A stretch of 7,612 bases of DNA from Thermoplasmata archaeon (GTDB lineage Archaea; Thermoplasmatota; SW-10-69-26): the NCBI GenBank assembly GCA_003561665.1, contig PWVY01000315.1, positions 1 through 7,612 on the forward strand, in the 5' to 3' direction. Position 1 is the stretch's first letter; each line of letters opens with the position of its first letter. A program made the position numbers and the translations under genes. Under the pieces are notes generated by a model. The model did no database searches, had not been told where the DNA came from, and saw nothing but the letters and a program-made list of their open reading frames with translations. Positions 1-5,549 of the stretch are shown piece by piece.

Positions 1-1527
1 CCCACACCCCCAAACACCAGCGTCCAGATCAAACACAACCTCGACAACATCACCCCCCACAACGGCCTCCTCATCACCCCCACCGCGCGCACCATCGCCG
101 ACGACCCCTGGCACCTAGCCCAATACCTCACCACCGCCCGCCAACGCGCAGGCCCCAACGCCATCCTCTACACCCCCGGCATCGGACGCCCCGACGAGAT
201 CGCCATCGCCACCATGGCCGGCATCGACCTCTTCGACGGCCTCACCCCCCTCCTCGCCGCCCTCAACGACACCTACCTCACCCCCGAAGGCCCCCACGAC
301 ACCGACACCCTCCAAACCCTCCCCTGCACCTGCCCCGCCTGCCACGAAACCCAACACGCCGAAAACCTCACCCAAGACACCCTCACCCGACACAACCAAC
401 ACGCCCAACACGCCGAAACCCAACGCATCCACCACGCCATCCAAAACGGGCACCTACGCGAACTCGTCGAAACCCGCGCCCGAACCCACCCCCAACACGT
501 CGCAACGTTCCAACGATACGACACCGACCACGCACCCTACTTCGAACAACACGCCCCCAGCATCCGCGAAACACCCCTCCCCGTCCTCAGCGAACAAACC
601 CACCACCGCCCCGAGATCCCCCGCTGGTTCACCAAACTCCGCGACGCATACAAACCCCCAAAAAGCGCGCACACCCTCGTCGTCCTACCTTGCAGCGCCA
701 CCAAACCCTACCAAAACAGCCCCACGCACCAACGCATCCGACCCAAGATCGAACACACCGCCCACGGCCGCGCACACACCGTCACCCTCACAAGCCCCCT
801 CGGCGCCGTACCCGAAGAACTCGAACTCACCTACCCCGCCACCCACTACGACGTGCCCGTCACCGGCGACTGGACCCAACACGAAACCCAACGCATCCAA
901 CAAGCCTTCCAACACATATGGAAAAACGGCGACTACGAACACGCCCTCCTCCACCTCCCCCCCGACGAAGCCCGCATCCTCACCCCCATCCTGGAAGCCG
1001 AAACCACCGTAAAACCCGGCGAACACCCCACCAGCAACGACGCCCTTGAACGCCTCCGCACCGCCGTGAACCAAGCCACCAAAGGCCTCGAAGCCACCGC
1101 ACACAAAGACCTCTTCAAAGAACACATGGACAACCGCATCGACTGGCAATTTGGCCCCGGCACCAGCCAAACCCTCGCCAAGGACGCCACCATCCGCGGA
1201 CGCTACCCCTACCTAAAACTCATGCACAACGACACGCAACTCTTGATGCTCAAACCCGAACGCGGCGCCCTCACCCTCACCTTCGAAGGCGGAGAACGCC
1301 TCTTCGAAGCCACCGACGCCTTCAACATCCAGATTGACGATTTCCACCCCAAAGGCGACGTCTTCGCCCCAGGCGTCCTCGACGCCAGCGACGCCATCCG
1401 CATCGAGGACGAAGTCCTCATCCACCACGAGGACGAACTACGCGCCGTCGGTCGAGCCACCGCGCCAGGGCCCGAGATGGTTCAACTAGAAGCCGGATCA
1501 TGCGCAGAGGTGAGGCACCGTGCCTGA
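1..1527 (+). CDS. arcS: Archaeosine synthase ArcS (TgtA2), 5'-truncated by the window edge
   Basis: ArcS adds lysine to the preQ0 base at position 15 of archaeal tRNA, the step before archaeosine formation. The frame is open from base 1 with no stop, so 508 C-terminal residues are visible and the true start lies to the left; the in-frame ATG at 214 is internal. Residues about 40-125 resemble the tRNA-guanine transglycosylase fold (LYTPGIGRPDEIAIATMAG, then DLFDG), with a zinc-type C-x-C-x2-C at C109, C111 and C114 followed by histidines. Residues 230-243 carry the ArcS signature PCSATKPYQNSPTH. Residues about 400-508 form a C-terminal PUA RNA-binding domain (GDVFAPGVLDAS, then AVGRA and GPEM). 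The gene overlaps the next one, RaSEA, by 8 bases, its known partner, which supports the call. Third codon positions are nearly all C or A until about 1320, unlike every other gene here. Family assignment is firm; no catalytic test is possible from sequence. Confidence 0.93.
   Translation, partial: PTPPNTSVQIKHNLDNITPHNGLLITPTARTIADDPWHLAQYLTTARQRAGPNAILYTPGIGRPDEIAIATMAGIDLFDGLTPLLAALNDTYLTPEGPHDTDTLQTLPCTCPACHETQHAENLTQDTLTRHNQHAQHAETQRIHHAIQNGHLRELVETRARTHPQHVATFQRYDTDHAPYFEQHAPSIRETPLPVLSEQTHHRPEIPRWFTKLRDAYKPPKSAHTLVVLPCSATKPYQNSPTHQRIRPKIEHTAHGRAHTVTLTSPLGAVPEELELTYPATHYDVPVTGDWTQHETQRIQQAFQHIWKNGDYEHALLHLPPDEARILTPILEAETTVKPGEHPTSNDALERLRTAVNQATKGLEATAHKDLFKEHMDNRIDWQFGPGTSQTLAKDATIRGRYPYLKLMHNDTQLLMLKPERGALTLTFEGGERLFEATDAFNIQIDDFHPKGDVFAPGVLDASDAIRIEDEVLIHHEDELRAVGRATAPGPEMVQLEAGSCAEVRHRA
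1507..1513 (+). promoter_or_regulatory. Shine-Dalgarno site for the RaSEA gene
   Basis: GAGGTGA, a full match to the usual anti-SD complement, lies inside the end of arcS with a 6-base spacer to the GTG at 1520. It decides the start of RaSEA and indicates translational coupling within a two-gene operon. Confidence 0.75.
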
Positions 1528-2623
1528 AGCACTCAACCAAGCCGTCCAAGACGCACGCAGACTCAAGCAACGCGACGACAACCCCAACGCGCCCAGCCGC
1601 GTATGGAGCGAAGAGGAAGTCATCGACGGGGAAACGCATCGAGCGTTGACCGTGATTTTGCGAACCCGCGGATGCACATGGGCCATCCGAGGAGGATGCT
1701 CCATGTGCGGGTACGTGAACGACTCGTTCGTCAAGAAAATCACCGCGGATCACCTCGTTCGCCAGTTCGAGACCGCGCTCTCCCAGTTCAGCGATCACTC
1801 CGTCATCAAACTCTACACGAGCGGGAGCTTCCTCGACGACACCGAAGTCCCCATCGAGGCCCAACAACGCATCGCCGACATGGTGCCCGAACAGGTCGTG
1901 CGCTTCCAAAGCGAAGCCCAAGCCCACCACGTCACGAAAGAACGCCTCTCCGACATCGTGAACCGGTTACCCACGAACTGCCAACTGGCCTTCGGCATCG
2001 GCATGGAAGCCTCCACGCCGGAGGTGCTCGAGCACAGCGTCAACAACGAGTTCACGATCCAAGACTACCATGAGGCCGCGCGCGTCGCTGACGAGGAAGG
2101 CGCATACCTCAAATGCTACGTCCTGGTCAAACCCCCCTTCCTCACGGAGAACGAAGCCATCGTGGAAGCGGTCGAGACCGCCAAGCGCGTCGCGGGTACA
2201 CCCGCCTTGGAGGCCATCAGCTTCAACCCCGTCAGCGTGCACAAGAACACGCTCGTGGAAGAGCTGTTCCGCTCCGGTGATTACTCACCCCCCTGGCTCT
2301 GGAGCGTCGTGGACGTCCTCGAACGCGTCTCCTCCTTCGTGGATGTGCAAGTCCACAGCGACGTGGTCGCAGGCGGTCAAGCACGCGGCGCGCACAACTG
2401 CGGAGCATGCGATGAGGATGTGCTTCGCGCGATCGATGCGCACAAGAAAACCGGGGATGCGTCCGTGTTCGAACGCGTCTCATGCTCCTGCCGCGAGGTG
2501 TGGAAGGAGCAGTTGGCCTTGGAAGGCCTCGGTTTCGCCGGTGGAGGGTTGGCGTCCTCGTTCAGGGAAGCGGCCGGATCCAAGAAGGCCCGCTCGGGCT
2601 TCGAGACATGGTACCAGGCTTAA
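1520..2623 (+). CDS. Archaeosine biosynthesis radical SAM protein RaSEA
   Basis: RaSEA is the radical SAM partner of ArcS. It cleaves the lysine-bearing intermediate on tRNA position 15 to give archaeosine. The protein has 367 residues and starts at GTG with a strong SD. The iron-sulfur motif is C52-x7-C60-x2-C63 (GCTWAIRGGCSMCGY), the wider spacing seen in this Elp3-like family rather than the classic CxxxCxxC. The following TSGSFLDD near residue 100, GMEAST near 162, VKPPFLTENEA near 204 and FNPVSVHKNT near 235 are typical of the radical SAM barrel and its Elp3-like extension. Near the C-terminus C294-x2-C297 and C322-x-C324 form a second four-cysteine set, probably a metal site (inference). 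The gene overlaps the arcS stop by 8 bases, and its TAA overlaps the opposing RNase H stop within one TTAA. Codon use is more balanced than in arcS. Confidence 0.92.
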   Translation: MPEALNQAVQDARRLKQRDDNPNAPSRVWSEEEVIDGETHRALTVILRTRGCTWAIRGGCSMCGYVNDSFVKKITADHLVRQFETALSQFSDHSVIKLYTSGSFLDDTEVPIEAQQRIADMVPEQVVRFQSEAQAHHVTKERLSDIVNRLPTNCQLAFGIGMEASTPEVLEHSVNNEFTIQDYHEAARVADEEGAYLKCYVLVKPPFLTENEAIVEAVETAKRVAGTPALEAISFNPVSVHKNTLVEELFRSGDYSPPWLWSVVDVLERVSSFVDVQVHSDVVAGGQARGAHNCGACDEDVLRAIDAHKKTGDASVFERVSCSCREVWKEQLALEGLGFAGGGLASSFREAAGSKKARSGFETWYQA

Positions 2624-3030
2624 GCTTCGTCAAGGGCTCGATTCGCCAGCTCGTCAACGCGCTGGATGCGTCGATCCTCGCGGGGAACATGCTCGTGATG
2701 GACCGCATCGAAGCTTGCCTTGAGCCGTTTTGCCTCTTCGTGAAGGGGCCGTAGATGGCGAGCGTTGACCCTGTACTCGCCCTTGAGTTGACGCACGAGA
2801 AGTTGGCTATCGCTCACGTGATGAATCCGGCCGCTTGTTTTCTTGGCCAGGTGACGAAGGGCGTGGATGAGCGCTTGGTATTCGGCCTCGTTGTTGGTGG
2901 CCTTCCCAATGGTGGTGGCGTGTTCGTGGAGGAGGTTATCATCGTCATCGTGAACGGCGTATGCGATGCTCGCCGGCCCGGGGTTGCCGCGGCTTGCACC
3001 GTCCGTGGCGAGCTTGTATGTGCGAGGCAT
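2620..3030 (-). CDS. rnhA: Ribonuclease HI
   Basis: This enzyme cuts the RNA strand of RNA-DNA hybrids, for example in primers and R-loops. The 136-residue protein is a bare type 1 RNase H domain without an N-terminal hybrid-binding extension. The catalytic acidic residues can be placed: D10 in ATDGASRGNPGPA, E48 in NNEAEYQAL, D74 in SDSQL and D126 in VDELANRAL. The VPRE motif near residue 115 and the DELANRAL helix are typical of the prokaryotic stand-alone branch. The ATG at 3030 gives the domain its normal beginning (PRTYKLATDG); no clear SD precedes it. The gene runs opposite to RaSEA, and the two stops share TTAA, so it is not part of that operon. It is divergent from the DAO-Rieske gene across a 153-base spacer. 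The symbol rnhA is used for the family and not for proven orthology. Confidence 0.93.
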   Translation of the reverse strand: MPRTYKLATDGASRGNPGPASIAYAVHDDDDNLLHEHATTIGKATNNEAEYQALIHALRHLAKKTSGRIHHVSDSQLLVRQLKGEYRVNARHLRPLHEEAKRLKASFDAVHHEHVPREDRRIQRVDELANRALDEA

Positions 3031-3183
3031 GCCTAGCCCACTTCACTGGGTGTATTCAAGAGGTATGCTTGGTTGCCGCCTGGCGCGGGTTTTGTTCACC
3101 AAGTGGTCACGGTCTGCACCCAAGCATGGCCTCCGGCACCTCTTCCCACCGTGCGGGTGTGAAGGCTGCGGAGGAACCTTGCC
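3031..3183. other. Divergent intergenic region between RNase HI and DAO-Rieske
   Basis: This 153-base spacer must hold the promoters of two divergent genes. I see the SD of the plus-strand gene but no convincing TATA-like box on either strand. A widely spaced 8-base inverted repeat (3065-3072 with 3120-3127) is present but could be chance. No tRNA or small gene was found. Confidence 0.5.
3170..3175 (+). promoter_or_regulatory. Shine-Dalgarno site for the DAO-Rieske gene
   Basis: GGAGGA sits 8 bases before the GTG at 3184. The same frame meets a TGA stop at 3160 just upstream, so GTG 3184 is the only good start. Confidence 0.75.
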
Positions 3184-4725
3184 GTGACCCTGAGCGCTTC
3201 CGACGATCCTCCCTCCCAGCTTCCATCTCCCGCATCGCTCTGGATCGAAGAGACGCCCACCACCTGCTATCCTCGGCTCGAGGAGGATGTGACTGTGGAT
3301 GTGTGCGTCGTTGGCGCGGGCATCGCTGGTCTTACCGCGGCTCGCCGATTGATCGATTACGGGCTCTCCGTCGTCGTGCTTGAGGCTCGCCGCATCGCGG
3401 AAGGCGTCACCGGGCACACCACCGCGAAGCTGACAAGCCAACACGGTCTCATCTACAACACGCTCCTCAACACGCGTGGCGCTCGGAACGGCCAGTACTA
3501 TGCAGAGGCCAACCAAGCAGCCATCGACGCCGTCGATGAACGCATCCGCGAGCACGGCATCGATTGCAACTTCCAGCGCCTGCCCGCGTACACGTACGCC
3601 CGGGATTCAGAACGCGTTGACGAGGTTCAAGAGGAAGCCCGAACCGCTCAGAAGCTGGGCTTACCCGCCGATTTCGTCAAAGACCCAGGCCTGCCGTACC
3701 CTGTACCTGGCGCGGTACGGTTCCACGATCAAGCCATCTTCCACCCTCGCGCGTACCTTCTTGGGCTTGCGGACTCGATCAACCAAGACGGCGGCTTGAT
3801 CTACGAAGGAACACGAGCGGAACGCATCGAGGACGGGGACCCCTGCAAGGTGACGGCGGGTTCGCACGTGACCACGGCCGAGAACGTCATCGTCGCCACG
3901 CACTTCCCCTTCCATGACAAAGGGCTCTACTTCGCTCGGATGCACCCGAAGAAATCATACATCCTTGCGGCCCGCCTCAATGGAGATCAACCGGAAGGGA
4001 TGCACTACGATGACAGCGACCCTTACTTCTCCGTGCGACCCTACGCGGGGAAAAACCAAGACCTTGTCCTGTTCGCAGGAGAACACCATCGGACAGGCAC
4101 GGGTCGCGAGGAAGAGCGGTACGAGGCTCTCGAGGCCACCGTGAGGGAGCATTTCTCGCTCGAAGCGATCACGCATCGCTGGTCCACACAGGACTTCGCC
4201 TCGTACGACAAGGTCCCCTTCGTTGGCCCCCTTGCGCCTCAAGTGACGAACGTGCACGTTGCGACCGGGTTCGGAGGATGGGGGATGACAAACGGCGTCG
4301 CGGCCGGGCGGATGCTTGCGGACGCCATCGCAGGGGATCCGCCCGCATGGCTTGCGGCGTTTGACCCCTCGCGCTTCACTGTTCGGGAAGGACTCGGCGA
4401 TCTTGCTTCGCACAACGTCGGGGCAGCCGCCACGTTGGCGAAGAGACAGGTGCGACGCGTGACCGGTCCCCGTTCCGCCGACGTGGAACCTGGGCAAGGA
4501 GCCATCGTGTACGAGGGCGCAAGCCCGGTGGCCCTCTACAGGGAGAGGGACGGGTCCCTGATCGCTCTCGACGCTAAATGCACCCACATGGGATGCGAAA
4601 TCACCTGGAACGCAGGGGACCGAACCTGGGACTGCCCCTGCCATGGATCCCGGTTCTCCCCTCAAGGTGATGTCATCGATGGGCCCGCTCAAACGCCCCT
4701 TGATCCCCGAGAACCTCCCGAATAG
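3184..4725 (+). CDS. FAD-dependent oxidoreductase (DAO fold) with C-terminal Rieske [2Fe-2S] domain
   Basis: This 513-residue fusion belongs to the YhfW-like group of putative glycine/D-amino-acid-oxidase-type flavoproteins; its substrate is unknown. Residues about 39-70 form the FAD-binding Rossmann motif, G44-x-G46-x-x-G49, with E67 at the end of the second strand. The stretch GHTTAKLTSQHGLIY (77-91) is characteristic of this family. Near 345-375 (VPFVGPL, then ATGFGGWGMTNG) lies the C-terminal FAD contact of the DAO fold. Residues about 430-513 are a Rieske domain. Its ligands are C466 and H468 in CTHMGC and C484 and H487 in CPCHGS; C471 and C486 are placed to form the disulfide of high-potential (bc1-type) Rieske centres. 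No signal peptide or membrane helix is seen, so the protein is probably cytoplasmic. It ends 22 bases from the converging DUF3309 gene, with a hairpin between. Electron flow between FAD and the cluster is inferred from the fusion. Confidence 0.92.
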   Translation: MTLSASDDPPSQLPSPASLWIEETPTTCYPRLEEDVTVDVCVVGAGIAGLTAARRLIDYGLSVVVLEARRIAEGVTGHTTAKLTSQHGLIYNTLLNTRGARNGQYYAEANQAAIDAVDERIREHGIDCNFQRLPAYTYARDSERVDEVQEEARTAQKLGLPADFVKDPGLPYPVPGAVRFHDQAIFHPRAYLLGLADSINQDGGLIYEGTRAERIEDGDPCKVTAGSHVTTAENVIVATHFPFHDKGLYFARMHPKKSYILAARLNGDQPEGMHYDDSDPYFSVRPYAGKNQDLVLFAGEHHRTGTGREEERYEALEATVREHFSLEAITHRWSTQDFASYDKVPFVGPLAPQVTNVHVATGFGGWGMTNGVAAGRMLADAIAGDPPAWLAAFDPSRFTVREGLGDLASHNVGAAATLAKRQVRRVTGPRSADVEPGQGAIVYEGASPVALYRERDGSLIALDAKCTHMGCEITWNAGDRTWDCPCHGSRFSPQGDVIDGPAQTPLDPREPPE

Positions 4726-4728
4726 GGC

Positions 4729-4744
4729 CGAAAGTAGGCTTTCG
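4729..4744. terminator. Hairpin between convergent genes, possible bidirectional terminator
   Basis: CGAAAG-TAGG-CTTTCG is a perfect 6-base stem with a 4-base loop in the 22-base gap between the stops of the DAO-Rieske gene (+) and the DUF3309 gene (-). The position fits a shared transcription stop. There is no clear T-run beyond TTTCGTCT, so the function is inferred. Confidence 0.4.
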
Positions 4745-4747
4745 TCT

Positions 4748-4903
4748 CTAGATTGCCCCAAGGAGGATCAGGATGAGGAAGATGACCAGCAGGGTACCGA
4801 TCAACCCTCCAAGCCCGATCCCGTAACGCCTGTTGCGCCGTCCGACCGGGATAGCTCCTAGCAAAAGCAAGATCAGCACGATGATCAAGATCGTTTGCCA
4901 CAT
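4748..4903 (-). CDS. DUF3309-type small hydrophobic membrane protein
   Basis: This is a 51-residue gene starting MWQTILIIVLILLLLGAIPV. It has two hydrophobic helices, about residues 4-18 and 33-50, joined by a basic Gly-rich turn (GRRNRRYGIGLGG). The pattern of a Leu/Ile helix ending LLLGA-P, an aromatic-Gly linker, and a second Leu/Ile helix ending LLLG-I matches what I recall of DUF3309, a family of about 50 residues known mainly from Bacteria and of unknown function. The length agrees. The ATG at 4903 is the only start that gives this form, and no SD is seen. It lies in the same orientation as the 77-residue membrane protein and hsp20, separated from the former by 249 bases. It is probably inserted in the cytoplasmic membrane; its role is unknown. 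Confidence 0.82.
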   Translation of the reverse strand: MWQTILIIVLILLLLGAIPVGRRNRRYGIGLGGLIGTLLVIFLILILLGAI

Positions 4904-4916
4904 AGTACCGTCTTCA

Positions 4917-4940
4917 TGTAGAAAATAGCGTTAGAAAAGG
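4917..4940 (-). promoter_or_regulatory. AT-rich promoter candidate for the DUF3309 gene
   Basis: Two TAGAAAA copies (4919-4925 and 4932-4938, plus strand) form an AT-rich patch in GC-rich surroundings. Read on the minus strand, TTTTCTAA is centred about 31 bases before the ATG, close to the spacing of an archaeal TATA box for a transcript with a very short leader. It does not match the TATA consensus well. Confidence 0.3.
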
Positions 4941-5036
4941 CCGCGTAGCTCCACACATGTTAAACCATATGGAAGCGGAAATCCAAAGCTCCAACAGTCA
5001 TCGGGACGCACCACTGATGGGGATAACGAGAAGTAA

Positions 5037-5117
5037 GCCTGGAGGAAGATAGCGGTTTGAGGTTCTACGAGAACCTCATCCTGGAAGCGTGCGAGGAGGA
5101 ACCCCATCCCTCCAGGC
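5037..5117. repeat. Nested inverted repeat, candidate structured RNA or terminator
   Basis: An outer perfect 9-base pair of arms (GCCTGGAGG at 5037-5045, CCTCCAGGC at 5109-5117) encloses a tight inner hairpin with a perfect 9-base stem and 3-base loop (TGAGGTTCT-ACG-AGAACCTCA, 5058-5078). GAGGAACC near 5093-5101 could compete for the inner stem. On the minus strand it would lie 36-116 bases past the stop of the 77-residue gene and upstream of DUF3309, so it could be a terminator, attenuator or small RNA. It matches no RNA family I recognise. Confidence 0.5.
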
Positions 5118-5152
5118 GAGCGGTGTCTTGGGGCGAATCTTGTTTGCGGGGG

Positions 5153-5386
5153 TTAGCGTCGTCGTTCTTCCTTGGGGGGTCGCCGTTCGCGCGTCTCAGG
5201 CGGTGGATCGCGAGGGGCGCTTGTGGCAAACCCTACCACCGCGAGGCCGACGAAGATGAGCACACCACCGATGAGGATCGTCATGGAAACCCATCGATCA
5301 AGGCCTGCTTCGAAGAAGAGCATGAACGCGCCTGCGATGATCGCGATCAGGCCGACAAGCAGGAAGATGCCGCGTGTTAGGTCCAT
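5153..5386 (-). CDS. Small two-helix membrane protein with basic tail, unknown function
   Basis: I do not recognise this 77-residue protein. Residues about 6-28 (GIFLLVGLIAIIAGAFMLFF) and 33-55 (SMTILIGGVLIFVGLAVVGF) are two strong transmembrane segments joined by a very short loop with Asp and Arg. Residues 57-77 form a Pro/Arg/Glu-rich tail ending in RRR. By the positive-inside rule both ends should face the cytoplasm. The ATG at 5386 is preceded by GGAGAGACT with a 5-base gap, the same nonamer as before the hsp20 start. It lies 158 bases after the hsp20 stop in the same direction, with hairpins in between, so co-transcription is uncertain. Low-complexity hydrophobic composition prevents family assignment, but the clean two-helix pattern makes a real gene likely. 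Confidence 0.72.
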   Translation of the reverse strand: MDLTRGIFLLVGLIAIIAGAFMLFFEAGLDRWVSMTILIGGVLIFVGLAVVGFATSAPRDPPPETRERRPPKEERRR

Positions 5387-5544
5387 AAGGCAGTCTCTCC
5401 AGAACTTGGTTTATCCCGATAGGGGGACATTCTTCGGGATGAGCGAAAATAGGAGGGCGGTGGAAAGAGGGGAGGAGGCCCGGCGCGGGGGTGATCAGCG
5501 CGCCGGGCCACGCGCCTGTGTGAGGCCTAGGCGGGGTGCGTCGC
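5387..5544. other. Intergenic region downstream of hsp20
   Basis: This 158-base spacer holds, in minus-strand order, the hsp20 3' hairpins, an AT-rich CTATTTTC at 5445-5452, a 7-base inverted repeat (ATCCCGA at 5413-5419, TCGGGAT at 5434-5440), and GGAGAGACT at 5392-5400 before the 77-residue gene. GATAAACC near 5409-5416 lies about 26 bases before that start and could be a weak TATA box, but this is not compelling. Confidence 0.4.
5477..5509 (-). terminator. Strong GC hairpin after hsp20, probable terminator
   Basis: A perfect 11-base inverted repeat (GGCCCGGCGCG at 5477-5487, CGCGCCGGGCC at 5499-5509) with an 11-base loop begins 35 bases past the hsp20 stop. On the minus strand it is followed by a pyrimidine tract (CCTCCTCCCCTCTTTCC), which fits archaeal transcription stopping. 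It would partly insulate the downstream membrane-protein gene. Confidence 0.6.
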
Positions 5545-5549
5545 CTAGG
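5526..5549 (-). repeat. Inverted repeat spanning the hsp20 stop codon
   Basis: CCTAGGCG (5526-5533) and CGCCTAGG (5542-5549) form a perfect 8-base stem with an 8-base loop. The TAG stop of hsp20 (5545-5547) lies within one arm. With the GC hairpin at 5477-5509 it makes two consecutive hairpins at the mRNA 3' end. Confidence 0.5.

Larger units (their letters stand above)
4904..5152. other. 249-base intergenic region with nested inverted repeats
   Basis: This lies between the DUF3309 start and the stop of the 77-residue gene. It holds the AT-rich promoter candidate at 4917-4940, a palindrome CCATATGG near 4965, and the nested inverted repeat at 5037-5117. No open frame with recognisable protein content was found on either strand. 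Confidence 0.55.

Noticed and set aside
690..1049. Plus-strand frame of 119 codons inside arcS
   Set aside because: It is rich in Pro, His, Arg and Thr, as expected from an out-of-frame reading of C-rich codons, and it lies over the well-supported ArcS core.
115..1170. Long open frames on the minus strand opposite arcS (for example 115-453 and 685-1170)
   Set aside because: Their products are Gly/Val/Glu-rich low-complexity strings produced by the C/A codon bias of arcS; they have no recognisable domain or start signal.
2070..2723. Plus-strand frame of 217 codons over RaSEA and the RNase HI end
   Set aside because: It overlaps two conserved genes in another frame and has a Ser/Arg/Pro-rich composition without motifs.
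3065..3127. 8-base inverted repeat ATGCTTGG / CCAAGCAT with a 47-base loop
   Set aside because: A match of this length has a sizeable chance of occurring in a 153-base spacer, and nothing else supports it.
3955..4761. Minus-strand frame of 268 codons opposite the DAO-Rieske gene
   Set aside because: It overlaps FAD and Rieske motifs on the other strand, shows no domain pattern and also covers the DUF3309 gene end.
4643..4901. Other frames over the DUF3309 gene (4643-4861 plus, 4689-4901 minus)
   Set aside because: Both are longer than the DUF3309 frame but lack its clear double-helix family pattern, and their residues look random.
5058..5078. tRNA T-arm-like GGTTCTACGAGAACC
   Set aside because: It folds as one continuous 9-base hairpin with a 3-base loop, and no D-arm, anticodon arm or acceptor stem is found around it.
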